A stretch of DNA of 24,862 nt from contig JAADFL010000082.1 in NCBI GenBank assembly GCA_013152945.1, positions 1 to 24,862 of the forward strand. The letters run 5' to 3'. Under the pieces are notes generated by a model. That model ran no database searches and had not been told where the DNA came from. It was given only the letters and a program-made list of their open reading frames with translations. Below are positions 7,662-16,193 of this stretch, piece by piece (position 1 is the stretch's first letter; every line of letters begins with the position of its first letter). The stretch is from Deltaproteobacteria bacterium. Lineage in GTDB: Bacteria; Myxococcota_A; JAADFL01. Position numbers and translations under genes: made by a program.

Positions 7662-8891
7662 ATGATAGAATTCGATGAAGCAATCAAGCGAACACTTGCG
7701 ATCGCCAAGCCCCATCCACGAGAGCGGGTTGGTTTGCTCAAGGCATTGGGCCGGGTACTGCGTGAAGATGTAAAAGCAGGATTCGACATACCCCCTTTTG
7801 ATAAATCAGCCATGGACGGCTATGCAGTCAGGCTTTCAGACCTTGCCGGGACGTCGCAGGAATCACCTGTTACACTCCGTGTAACAGGTGAGCAGCCTGC
7901 CGGCGGAAAGAACACCCTGAAAGTTGAGCCGGGTTGCGCCGTGAGGATAATGACAGGCGCTCCGCTTCCTGCCGGGACCCAAGCCGTGGTCATGCAGGAA
8001 GACACAAAGAGAAAGGGAGATTTATTACAGGTATTCAAAGCTGTAAAGGAATTCGAAAACTGTGCCGAGGCCGGGGAAGACGTGAAAAAAGGAAACATCG
8101 TCCTGCGCTCCGGATCCCTGCTTGGTCCCGCGGAAATCGGCATGGCCGCATCAACCGGAAAAGCGGCGCTCTATGTTACGAAAAGGCCGAGGGCCGCAGT
8201 CATCTCAACAGGCGACGAGGTGCACAGACCCGGCAAACCAAGGCCGAACCGCACTGGAATATTCGATGCAAACGGCTATTCCCTGACAAGCCTGCTCACA
8301 CAGGAAGGTTGTGATGCAAAATTCCTGGGCATCGCTAGAGATAGGCCCGGCATGCTCGAAGCCAAACTCGCAAGGGCAGCGGATTTCGACATGGTGTTCC
8401 TGTCGGGCGGAGTCAGCGTAGGTGATTTCGACCTGGTCAGGAAACAACTCATTGCAACGGGCTACAAGGAAATATACTGGCGCGTGGCAATGAAGCCCGG
8501 CAAACCGACATTCCTGGGCAGGAAAGGCCGAAAGGTCGTATTCGGCCTGCCCGGCAACCCGGTCAGCGTCATGGTCGTCTTCAATGTCTTAGTAAGACCT
8601 TACCTCGATGCATTGCTCGGCAAGAATGCAGGAGGCCCGGCCGGGCTTAAGGCCAGGCTCACGGGCCAGGTAACCCTGAAAGGCAATAGGCGGCAGTTTC
8701 TACGGGCCACCCTGACCACCAGCAAGGATGGTTGCCTCGAAGTCACGCCCTATCCGAACCAGAAATCAGGCGTATTGCGAAGCATGGTCGAATCCAATGC
8801 ATTGTTGAATCTCGAGGGAGGCACGTACGAGTTGAAACCGGGCGCAATGGTCGATGTGTTGCCCCTGGAGGAATCATGGAAGAAAAACTGA
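7662..8891 (+). CDS. moeA: Molybdopterin molybdenumtransferase (MoeA)
   Basis: This 409-aa protein inserts the metal (Mo, or W in tungstoenzyme users) into adenylylated molybdopterin. Family blocks run in order: FDKSAMDGYAVR, MTGAPLPAGTQAVVMQED, AVISTGDEV, GIFDANGYSL, FLSGGVSVGDFDLVRK, KPGKPTFLG, GLPGNPVSVMVVFN, and the C-terminal MoeA domain IV (about 335-409). Length is normal. The gene starts 16 bp after tupC and its 3' end overlaps moaC by 16 bp. Direct linkage to tungstate uptake suggests that it serves tungsten cofactor assembly, which is an inference. Confidence 0.95.
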   Translation: MIEFDEAIKRTLAIAKPHPRERVGLLKALGRVLREDVKAGFDIPPFDKSAMDGYAVRLSDLAGTSQESPVTLRVTGEQPAGGKNTLKVEPGCAVRIMTGAPLPAGTQAVVMQEDTKRKGDLLQVFKAVKEFENCAEAGEDVKKGNIVLRSGSLLGPAEIGMAASTGKAALYVTKRPRAAVISTGDEVHRPGKPRPNRTGIFDANGYSLTSLLTQEGCDAKFLGIARDRPGMLEAKLARAADFDMVFLSGGVSVGDFDLVRKQLIATGYKEIYWRVAMKPGKPTFLGRKGRKVVFGLPGNPVSVMVVFNVLVRPYLDALLGKNAGGPAGLKARLTGQVTLKGNRRQFLRATLTTSKDGCLEVTPYPNQKSGVLRSMVESNALLNLEGGTYELKPGAMVDVLPLEESWKKN

Positions 8892-9352
8892 CACACATAG
8901 ACACCAAGGGCAACGCCAAGATGGTGGATATTGGAGCCAAGGAAATAACGAGAAGAATTGCAAGGGCGTCCGCCCTTGTCAGGATGTCTCCCAAAACCCT
9001 GGATGCCATAAGAGAGAACCGGCTGAAAAAGGGCGAGGCCCTGTCAGTGGCCAGGCTTGCGGGCATCCTGGGAGCCAAGAAGGTGGATGAGCTGGTTCCA
9101 CTGGCACACACCATCCCGCTTGATCATGTTTCAGTGAACTTTGGATTCCAGGATAACGGTATCCGGGTGACGGCGGAGGCGGCCAGTACATCCAGGACAG
9201 GTGTCGAGCTGGAGGCAATCACATCCGCAATGCTCGCATCCCTCGCCATATATGACATGGCAAAGGCCATTGACAGGGGAATGGAAATCACCAGTGTCAG
9301 GCTGGATTACAAATCAGGCGGCAAGTCAGGCACCTGGACCAGGGAGGAATGA
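8876..9352 (+). CDS. moaC: Cyclic pyranopterin monophosphate synthase accessory (MoaC)
   Basis: This 158-aa protein converts the MoaA product to cyclic pyranopterin monophosphate. Signature blocks are MVDIGAKEITRRIA, ARLAGILGAKKVDELVPLAH, TIPLDHVSV, EAASTSRTGVELEAITSA and YDMAKAIDRGMEI. The start ATG at 8876 (MEEKLTHID) was chosen because it matches the usual N-terminus and has GGAGG at 8867-8871. A longer frame upstream lies inside moeA. It overlaps moeA by 16 bp and the MOSC gene begins 2 bp after its stop. Confidence 0.95.
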   Translation: MEEKLTHIDTKGNAKMVDIGAKEITRRIARASALVRMSPKTLDAIRENRLKKGEALSVARLAGILGAKKVDELVPLAHTIPLDHVSVNFGFQDNGIRVTAEAASTSRTGVELEAITSAMLASLAIYDMAKAIDRGMEITSVRLDYKSGGKSGTWTREE

Positions 9353-9353
9353 C

Positions 9354-9833
9354 ATGGGCGCAATAGTTTCCCTCAATATCAGTGAAAAAAGAGGCGTGAT
9401 CAAGAAACCCGTAACCGAGGCGAAATTGGTGCAGGACATGGGAATCGAGGGCGATGCTCATGCAGGCCCGGGTATTCGCCAGGTCAGCCTGCTCATGGAA
9501 GAATCCATACAAAAGATGAGAGACGGCCTCAGGGCCAAGGCTGAAAGACAGGGAAAAAAACATGACCCTTCCGGTATATTGAAGCTCGATCCCGGGGCAT
9601 TCGCCGAGAACATAACCGTCAAGGATCTGGACCTCCTCGGCCTGTCCATCGGCGACGAACTCGCTGCAGGTGAAGAAGTGCTGCTCAGGGTCACCAAGAT
9701 AGGCAAGGAGTGCCACAACGACTGCGAGATATACCAAGCCCTTGGTTATTGCATCATGCCCACCCAGGGTATATTTTGCCAGGTGCTGAACGGCGGTATC
9801 TTGAAGACAGGGGATCGAATTGAGAAGCGTTGA
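9354..9833 (+). CDS. MOSC-domain protein
   Basis: This 159-aa protein is a stand-alone MOSC (molybdenum cofactor sulfurase C-terminal) domain. It shows the conserved Cys-bearing segment GKECHNDCEIYQ, the AFAENITVKDLDLLGLSIGD core and MGIEGDAHAG. MOSC domains bind sulfur or metal-sulfur groups and are linked to cofactor modification, but this small class has no firmly assigned reaction. The start ATG at 9354 has GGGAGG just before it, inside the moaC end. Placement between moaC and moaA, with a 14-bp overlap with moaA, ties it to cofactor synthesis or trafficking. The N-terminal part of the longer open frame belongs to moaC. Confidence 0.88.
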   Translation: MGAIVSLNISEKRGVIKKPVTEAKLVQDMGIEGDAHAGPGIRQVSLLMEESIQKMRDGLRAKAERQGKKHDPSGILKLDPGAFAENITVKDLDLLGLSIGDELAAGEEVLLRVTKIGKECHNDCEIYQALGYCIMPTQGIFCQVLNGGILKTGDRIEKR

Positions 9834-10788
9834 CAAGCTACGCGTATCCGTTACCGACCGCTGTAACCTAAGGTGCATGTACTGCATGCCCGAAACAGGA
9901 ATTGCGCTTAAACCCAAGAACGAGATACTCTCGTTCAGGGAAATAGAAAGAGCTGTTCGAATCACTGCAAGGAGAGGTGTAACAAAGGTAAGATTGACCG
10001 GCGGCGAACCGCTCGTCAGGAAAGGAATAGAAAGGCTCATAGAGGCTCTTTCATCAATCGAGGAAATCAACGACCTCGCACTTACCACAAACGGGATTCT
10101 TCTCAAGGAAACAGCGCGGCCCCTCAAGCAGGCCGGACTTGACAGGGTGACCATAAGCATGGATACGCTCGACCCGGAGAAATACCGCTTCATCACGAAG
10201 AGACCGGGTCTTGAAAAGGTACTTTCAGGCATCGAGGCTGCAAGAAACGCCGGACTCGAACCTGTAAAAATCAATGTAGTAGCTCTGCGCGGTATCAACG
10301 ACGATGAGGCGGTCGCCTTTGCCGCGTGGGCCGCCGAAAACGACCTAGAGGCGAGGTTTATTGAGCTGATGCCCATCTCCAGGCAGCCCGCAGCCTGCAG
10401 AGAGGCCCCGGGTTCACCGGTCCTGTCCGATGAACTGAAACAAGCGATAGAAGAAAAAATGGGAAAACTCGATCCCCTGGTTACGAGCAAGAGTTCACCG
10501 GCCAGGGTATATGCATTACCCCGGGGTTCGGGAAAAATCGGTTTTATAAGCCCAATCAGCAAGCCTTTTTGTGCTGGATGCACAAGGTTGCGGCTTACCG
10601 CGGACGGCAAGTTGAGACCATGCCTTGCTTCGCCGGAAGAAATAGACCTTAAGGGTCCGATGAGATCGGGCGCAGGCGACCGGACCTTGCTGGAAATAGT
10701 AGACCGGGCCATAGAGGCCAAGTCACACATATCCGGCGCCATGCATTTTGACCGGGGAAACCGCACAATGTGTGAAATAGGAGGTTGA
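9820..10788 (+). CDS. moaA: GTP 3',8-cyclase (MoaA), radical SAM
   Basis: This 322-aa enzyme catalyses the first step of molybdopterin synthesis from GTP. The radical-SAM cluster ligands are Cys15, Cys19 and Cys22 (RCNLRCMYCMP). The C-terminal [4Fe-4S] cluster ligands are Cys251, Cys254 and Cys268 (FCAGCTRLRL and RPCL). TGGEPLVRKG is the SAM-binding block. The protein ends in the Gly-Gly tail needed for function in this family. Start is TTG at 9820, inside the MOSC gene; it is placed just before the conserved LRVSVTDRC block. Length is normal. Confidence 0.95.
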   Translation: MRSVDKLRVSVTDRCNLRCMYCMPETGIALKPKNEILSFREIERAVRITARRGVTKVRLTGGEPLVRKGIERLIEALSSIEEINDLALTTNGILLKETARPLKQAGLDRVTISMDTLDPEKYRFITKRPGLEKVLSGIEAARNAGLEPVKINVVALRGINDDEAVAFAAWAAENDLEARFIELMPISRQPAACREAPGSPVLSDELKQAIEEKMGKLDPLVTSKSSPARVYALPRGSGKIGFISPISKPFCAGCTRLRLTADGKLRPCLASPEEIDLKGPMRSGAGDRTLLEIVDRAIEAKSHISGAMHFDRGNRTMCEIGG

Positions 10789-10791
10789 TGT

Positions 10792-11298
10792 TTGAGCCGC
10801 CAAAAGAAAATGTCCATCAAAGCAGCTATCCTGACAGTGAGCGACAAGGGCTCCCGGGGCGAAAGGCAGGACAGGAGCGGACCGGCAATCTTGGATTTTC
10901 TGGAACATTTTGGCCTGTCGGTTCTCTATAGAGACATGGTGCCGGACGAAAAGGACCAAATAGCAAAAAAACTGATCGAATGGAGCGACAAGGACCTGGA
11001 CCTGATTCTCACTACCGGCGGAACCGGTTTTTCACCAAGGGATGTCACTCCCGAGGCCACCCTCTCTGTGCTGGACAGGCAGGCCATGGGCATTGCCGAG
11101 GCAATGCGAATGGAAGGTTTGAAGCACACGAACAAGGCCATGCTCTCCAGGGCTGTTGCCGGAATAAGAAAAAAAACCTTGATTGTAAATCTTCCGGGAA
11201 GCAGGAAAGGTGCAATCGAATCACTCGAGGCAATAATCGGGGCACTGCCCCATGGAATAGAAATCCTTCGGGGGGATTCGGGTGATTGCGGCGAATAA
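10792..11298 (+). CDS. mogA: Molybdopterin adenylyltransferase (MogA/MoaB type)
   Basis: This 168-aa protein adenylylates molybdopterin before MoeA inserts the metal. Family blocks are AILTVSDKGSRGERQDRSG, LILTTGGTGFSPRDVTPEA, AMRMEGLKHTNKAMLSRA and LIVNLPGSRKGAIESL. The start chosen is TTG at 10792, because AGGAGG at 10779-10784 is 7 bp away. An in-frame ATG at 10810 has no such site. It is the last gene of the operon; nothing clearly terminator-like follows within the 50 bases after its stop. MogA and MoaB names are used for near-identical folds, so the symbol is tentative. Confidence 0.9.
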   Translation: MSRQKKMSIKAAILTVSDKGSRGERQDRSGPAILDFLEHFGLSVLYRDMVPDEKDQIAKKLIEWSDKDLDLILTTGGTGFSPRDVTPEATLSVLDRQAMGIAEAMRMEGLKHTNKAMLSRAVAGIRKKTLIVNLPGSRKGAIESLEAIIGALPHGIEILRGDSGDCGE

Positions 11299-11349
11299 TA
11301 TACCAAGCCCGAAATCCGATCTTTCGATACCGTTTTGGTGCAACAATTA

Positions 11350-11377
11350 TTGACAAGGCGGAGAACAAGCATCTAAT
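11350..11377 (+). promoter_or_regulatory. Sigma70 promoter for glmS
   Basis: TTGACA at 11350-11355, a 16-base spacer and TCTAAT at 11372-11377 give a strong sigma70-like promoter 41 bp upstream of the glmS ATG. It implies glmS is transcribed separately from the cofactor operon. Confidence 0.6.
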
Positions 11378-11418
11378 GTCAACATTACGACGGTCAGCGA
11401 CGGCGAGGAGGCTCATGT

Positions 11419-13254
11419 ATGTGTGGAATCGTATGTTATGTTGGAAAGAGGCCGGCGGCTCCGCTTTTGCTGGACGGGTTGAAACGCCTGGAATACCGGG
11501 GATATGACTCGGCAGGCTTGGCTGTCCAGGGAGACAAGGGTACTAGGTGCATCAAATCGGTAGGCAAAATCGAAGAGTTACAGGCTAAACTGAACAACGA
11601 GGAATTGCCGGGCCAAATCGGTATCGCCCATACCAGGTGGGCGACTCATGGAAAAGTAACCGAAGAGAATGCCCACCCGCAAACCGACGATAACGGCAGG
11701 ATATTCGTCATCCATAACGGAATAATCGAAAACTACCAGTCCCTAAAAGAAGAGTTGGCCGGCGAAGGCCACAAATTCAAATCCCAGACCGACACGGAAG
11801 TACTGCCCCACCTGATCGAAAGGGAAATGAGCAAAAACGGCAACAGCTTGAGGGATGCGGTAAGGAAGGCGTTGCGCAAGGTGGATGGAACTTTCGGGAT
11901 GTGTATACTGAGCAGTGACCATCCCGGCCAGGTCATTGTGGCAAGACGTGGAAGTCCGATAGTAATCGGGGTGGGCTCGGATGAATACTTTGCCGCATCC
12001 GACGTATCCGCGCTGCGGCGATATACCGACCAGGTCATATACCTCGAAGACAATGAGATGGCCGTGCTCACCTTGGAAGGCTTCGAGATGAGCACCTTCC
12101 AAAACGAGAGGGTGGCCCGTTCTGCCGAGACCGTCGAGTGGGAACCGGATGCAGCGGAAAAGCAGGGCTATCCGCATTTCATGCTCAAGGAGATCTTCGA
12201 ACAACCTGAAACCCTGAAGAATGCCTTGAGAGGCAGGCTGGTTCCGGGCGAGGGTGTTCCCAAACTCGGAGGGCTGGTGCCTGTCTGGGAAAAGCTCATG
12301 GTGTGCAGGCACCTGATAATCGTTTCCTGCGGAACATCGTACTTCGCGGGTCTGGTAGGAAGGTACGTATTCGAAGAGCTGACCGACATGCTTGTAGAGG
12401 TCGAACTGGCGTCGGAGTTCAGGTACAGGTCCCTGAACTTCAGACCCGACACCGCGGTCCTGGCCATCAGCCAGTCGGGCGAGACTGCAGACACGCTGGC
12501 TGCTTTGAGAGAGGCAAGGAGAAAAGGTGCTACTCTCCTTGGAATGGTGAATGTCGTGGGCTCCACCATCGCAAGGGAAACGGATGCAGGCATCTACATA
12601 CACGCCGGTCCTGAAATCGGTGTGGCATCGACCAAGGTGTTCACGGCCCAGCTCGCCTTACTGACCTGCATGGCCTTGCTCATAGGCAGGCACCAGCGAC
12701 TGCCGGTAACCTATGGTATCGAACTGATAAAGGCCCTGGAAGACCTGCCTGCCAAGGTAGCCAGGGTCTTGAGACGCGCCGACAGAATCGAGGCGGCGGC
12801 CCAGAAATTTCACAAGTACGACAACTTCCTGTTCCTGGGCAGACGCTACCTTTTCCCCATAGCTCTTGAAGGTGCGCTCAAGCTAAAGGAGATTTCCTAT
12901 ATTCACGCAGAGGGATATGCGGCAGGTGAAATGAAACACGGTCCCATCGCACTCATAGACGAGAACTTTCCCACCGTAGCACTTGTACCCAGGATTGCCT
13001 CCTATGACAAGATGGTGTCCAACCTACAAGAGGTCAAGACCAGAAACGGCCCTGTGATTGCCGTAGCCACGGAAGGCGATGACGCAATACATGAGTTGGC
13101 GGACGAAATAATAACCATACCGGAGTCTCATGAGTTGCTGACTCCCATTTTGGCCACGGTTTCCCTGCAGTTGTTTGCCTATTATTGCGCGGGGTACAGA
13201 GGATGCGAAATCGACAAGCCCCGTAACCTTGCAAAGAGCGTAACCGTGGAGTAG
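11419..13254 (+). CDS. glmS: Glutamine-fructose-6-phosphate aminotransferase (isomerizing)
   Basis: This 611-aa enzyme makes glucosamine-6-phosphate, the entry to peptidoglycan and LPS synthesis. The N-terminal glutaminase domain begins MCGIVCYVGKR with the nucleophile Cys2, followed by RLEYRGYDSAG, HTRWATHG and HNGIIENY. Two SIS domains follow (SCGTSYFAG and ISQSGETADTLAAL in the first, LGRRYLFPIALEGALKLKE and EGYAAGEMKHGPIAL in the second). The C-terminus ends in DKPRNLAKSVTVE as in the family. GAGGAGG precedes the ATG by 7 bp. There is no glmS ribozyme visible. Confidence 0.97.
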   Translation: MCGIVCYVGKRPAAPLLLDGLKRLEYRGYDSAGLAVQGDKGTRCIKSVGKIEELQAKLNNEELPGQIGIAHTRWATHGKVTEENAHPQTDDNGRIFVIHNGIIENYQSLKEELAGEGHKFKSQTDTEVLPHLIEREMSKNGNSLRDAVRKALRKVDGTFGMCILSSDHPGQVIVARRGSPIVIGVGSDEYFAASDVSALRRYTDQVIYLEDNEMAVLTLEGFEMSTFQNERVARSAETVEWEPDAAEKQGYPHFMLKEIFEQPETLKNALRGRLVPGEGVPKLGGLVPVWEKLMVCRHLIIVSCGTSYFAGLVGRYVFEELTDMLVEVELASEFRYRSLNFRPDTAVLAISQSGETADTLAALREARRKGATLLGMVNVVGSTIARETDAGIYIHAGPEIGVASTKVFTAQLALLTCMALLIGRHQRLPVTYGIELIKALEDLPAKVARVLRRADRIEAAAQKFHKYDNFLFLGRRYLFPIALEGALKLKEISYIHAEGYAAGEMKHGPIALIDENFPTVALVPRIASYDKMVSNLQEVKTRNGPVIAVATEGDDAIHELADEIITIPESHELLTPILATVSLQLFAYYCAGYRGCEIDKPRNLAKSVTVE

Positions 13255-13278
13255 AAGAAAAGACATGGAGGCTGGGTC

Positions 13279-14688
13279 ATGAGCAAGACCCGCCAGCGTA
13301 ATTACGACCTGTTTATAGAGGACATACTGTCCAGTGAAAACATCGATGATTGCTCGTTTCAACTCGAATCGTTTCTTCATCAACTCTTTCACGGAAAGAC
13401 CGCCATAGACAAGGACCACCTGGAAATCATGCGCTCGTGCCTGTTCGATTCGATCAGGAGGTACGGCGATCAAAAGAGGAAACTCGGGGGTTACTATGCA
13501 AACCATCCCCTGGAGGTCGCGACCGTACTCGCCAGGGAAGGCGCAAACCCGGCGACCGTGGCCGCAGGCCTGTACCACGACGTCCTGGAAGAGGGCGTTG
13601 CAAGGTTGCGCAAGGAACTGATAAGGCATGAAGAGGCGAAATACCGCGCCCTGTATGGCTCAGCGGCTTCATTCGACAACCTGGCAACAGCCAGGAGCCA
13701 TGGTCAAAAAAGCTTTTTGAGACGTGAAACAAAAATAATACAAAGCTATATCGAAATAATCCAGAGCGACCTCAAATCGTTGATGTTGGGCCGCGGGGTG
13801 CCTGCAAAAATTGCCGATGTCTCCATTAGGAATATCCTGTCGGCTGTATTACTTGTGACGCGAACACACAACCAGACATACTACGAAGCCATGTCCAATA
13901 TCACTGGAACCGGAATGCTGCATAGAATGAAACACGGCCAGGAAGGAATAGATAGGGCATTGGCGGTGAAATTCGCTGACCGTTTGACCAATTCGCTCGA
14001 TCTTTCCCGTGACTACAAGATAAGAAAGACTCATACCGACTATGGTAAAGTCGCGCGAATAACCGAGGCAAGCCTGCGGCATGCCTACTTTCCGGCCGAC
14101 CCTGAACGACAAAGACTCCTCGAGGGTGATTTAATTATGAATAGAAACCACCATCCTGCCCGGGGAGAGCGGGGTTACAGGGGCAGCGAGAAACTGTACC
14201 AGTTTTACAAGAACATCGTGCTTATTCACATTTCCAGAACAAGGATGCTGAGGCGCCGATTGTCAACGGTCAAATCACCGGACCTTTCAATGGTATATAG
14301 AAAAGGAGGTCTCGAAGAGCGACTTCTCAACGTAAACCTGAGCGAGCTGAATGACATACTCGAACATCTTCTCACATTTCACCTGCGATCCAAGGTTGCA
14401 GCACGTATCTTGGAAGAATTCGATGAATACGATGAATCAGGCGGACTGCGTGAGGCCACCAAGGCTGGAGGACCAAGCAAGTTCGATGGAATCATAGAAA
14501 GATTTTTCGACACCAGGTTGACCGGGAACAAGAAAGCCCTCCAAGATCTCTACAGGAACAAGCAAGGAATGTTCAGGGCGGCCCTGGGTTTCAAACGCGT
14601 TTCAGAACTCTTCAAAGAGGATTCGGAATTCAGATTCGAAGGAATCGGACCGAGGGGCCTGAAACCCCAGGACAGGAATAAAAAATAG
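13279..14688 (+). CDS. RelA/SpoT-like HD-domain protein without synthetase
   Basis: This 469-aa protein of uncertain function has an N-terminal region (about 70-245) resembling the hydrolase domain of RelA/SpoT. The metal ligands of that fold are all present: His76 (NHPLEVATVLARE), His100-Asp101 (AAGLYHDVLEEG) and Asp234 (VKFADRLTN). The catalytic ED pair of SpoT-type hydrolases is EE here (104-105). No synthetase, TGS or ACT domain follows; the remaining 220 residues are helical, charged and unrecognised. It could be a small-alarmone-hydrolase-like phosphohydrolase with an added domain. The start ATG has GGAGG upstream, 25 bp after glmS, so the two are probably co-transcribed. Confidence 0.7.
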   Translation: MSKTRQRNYDLFIEDILSSENIDDCSFQLESFLHQLFHGKTAIDKDHLEIMRSCLFDSIRRYGDQKRKLGGYYANHPLEVATVLAREGANPATVAAGLYHDVLEEGVARLRKELIRHEEAKYRALYGSAASFDNLATARSHGQKSFLRRETKIIQSYIEIIQSDLKSLMLGRGVPAKIADVSIRNILSAVLLVTRTHNQTYYEAMSNITGTGMLHRMKHGQEGIDRALAVKFADRLTNSLDLSRDYKIRKTHTDYGKVARITEASLRHAYFPADPERQRLLEGDLIMNRNHHPARGERGYRGSEKLYQFYKNIVLIHISRTRMLRRRLSTVKSPDLSMVYRKGGLEERLLNVNLSELNDILEHLLTFHLRSKVAARILEEFDEYDESGGLREATKAGGPSKFDGIIERFFDTRLTGNKKALQDLYRNKQGMFRAALGFKRVSELFKEDSEFRFEGIGPRGLKPQDRNKK

Positions 14689-14806
14689 CGGATCATACGA
14701 AAGGCTCTTAACTATTTTTTTTTCATTCCGATACTGATACATGTGATATGAAAATTATTTCAGGCAGGCACAATATGCTTTTCGAAATGATGTTACGGAG
14801 GAGCAA

Positions 14807-16126
14807 ATGCACATTGACTTGAGTATTGAAAGACTGGGACCGGCAAAGATAAAATCTCCACTTAAACTTTCTCACGTATTCGGGGACAAGATGGTCAACT
14901 ACGTCCCTGACGGGGAAAGAGTGCTTTACGACACCTCGCTGAATACCTGCAAGACATGTATCGAAGGAAAGACAAAAGAAGAGCCCCTGTCTTTTGAAAA
15001 GGCCGGGCCGAGAGAACTGTTATATTTCGATTCCAGCAAGGTCCGTGTGGGAATGGTCACTTGCGGAGGCCTGTGCCCGGGCATCAACAACGTAATACGT
15101 GCATTGGTCATGGAACTCTATTACAGGTACGGGGTCAGGCACATCCACGGCTTCAGGTACGGGTTTGCCGGATTGGCTCCGGAGTGTGGTTACGACGTCG
15201 TGGACCTTACGCCCAATAAAGTCAAAGACATACATCACGATGGAGGCTCGTTCCTGGGGTCATCCAGGGGCGCCAGGGATCCGGAGACCATGGTCGACAC
15301 ATTGGAGAGAATGGGAATAGGGATTCTCTTTACCATCGGCGGCGACGGCACACAACGGGGCGCGCTTGCACTTCATAAGGAAATAATGAAAAGAAAACTC
15401 AAGATTGCAATCATCGGGGTCCCAAAGACCATAGACAACGATATCCTCTTGGTTGAAAAAACCTTTGGTTTCGATACAGCCTTTTCAATAGCGATCCAGG
15501 CCATTCGAGCGGCCCATACCGAGGCCGAAGGATACCCGAACGGCGTAGGCCTGGTGAAGCTCATGGGGAGACATTCCGGTTACATCGCGTCTGCCGCCGC
15601 TGTTGCCGAGGCTGATGTCAACTGCGTATTGATACCTGAAATACCATTCCGGATGGATGGTGAAAAGGGTTTGCTCTCCTGGCTCGAGGGCAGATTGAAG
15701 GAAAGAGGACATGCAGTGATTGTGACGGCTGAAGGGGCGGGTCAGGATCTCATGGCTCCCGGTGCAGAGCGCGATCCCTCGGGCAATATCAGGTTGCAGG
15801 ACATCGGCATGTTCCTGAAGCACGAGATTTCCAAAGGCTTGAATGAAGCAGGCGTACAACACAGCCTCAAGTATATTGATCCCAGTTACATCATAAGAAG
15901 CACTGCAGCCAACCCCAATGACTCGCTTTTCTGCACCAACCTGGCGCAAAATGCGGTTCATGCCGGCATGAGCGGGCGCACCGGAATGCTCGTTGGGCTG
16001 TGGAACAATATCTTTACCCATGTTCCAATCAGGGAGGCTGTAGCAGGAAGAAAGACCGTGGATCCCGAGGGCGAACTCTGGCGCTCGGTCCTGGAATCCA
16101 CCGGCCAGCCGCCGGTGTGGCAATAA
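14807..16126 (+). CDS. pfkA: 6-phosphofructokinase, plant-type long form
   Basis: This 439-aa enzyme phosphorylates fructose 6-phosphate. Its motifs include CGGLCPGINNVIR (88-98), GGDGT (178-182), PKTIDND (206-212), MGRHSGYIA and TAEGAGQDL. The GGDGT glycine is the ATP-type residue, while the Lys in PKTIDND is the pyrophosphate-type residue. The same mix is known from ATP-dependent phosphofructokinases of plants and trypanosomatids, so ATP is the more likely donor. A roughly 75-residue N-terminal extension precedes the core and carries a CxxC (TCKTC, 48-51). GGAGGAG precedes the ATG. It is monocistronic or follows the HD gene by 118 bp. Confidence 0.92.
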   Translation: MHIDLSIERLGPAKIKSPLKLSHVFGDKMVNYVPDGERVLYDTSLNTCKTCIEGKTKEEPLSFEKAGPRELLYFDSSKVRVGMVTCGGLCPGINNVIRALVMELYYRYGVRHIHGFRYGFAGLAPECGYDVVDLTPNKVKDIHHDGGSFLGSSRGARDPETMVDTLERMGIGILFTIGGDGTQRGALALHKEIMKRKLKIAIIGVPKTIDNDILLVEKTFGFDTAFSIAIQAIRAAHTEAEGYPNGVGLVKLMGRHSGYIASAAAVAEADVNCVLIPEIPFRMDGEKGLLSWLEGRLKERGHAVIVTAEGAGQDLMAPGAERDPSGNIRLQDIGMFLKHEISKGLNEAGVQHSLKYIDPSYIIRSTAANPNDSLFCTNLAQNAVHAGMSGRTGMLVGLWNNIFTHVPIREAVAGRKTVDPEGELWRSVLESTGQPPVWQ

Positions 16127-16170
16127 GGGGGAATCACTCCATCGCTTGGACCGTAAAGTAACACATTAAC

Positions 16171-16187
16171 AAACACCTGGAGTGTTT
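16171..16187. terminator. Bidirectional terminator between pfk and rlmN
   Basis: AAACAC-CTGGA-GTGTTT forms a 6-bp stem with a 5-base loop between two converging genes. It is followed by CTTTATTT on the plus strand. The stem is AT-rich, so strength is uncertain. A longer pairing of CACTCCA (16135-16141) with TGGAGTG is also possible. Confidence 0.5.
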
Positions 16188-16193
16188 CTTTAT

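Noticed and set aside
11286-11507. Small open frame across the mogA-glmS gap
   Set aside because: It overlaps the glmS promoter and start in another frame and resembles no protein.
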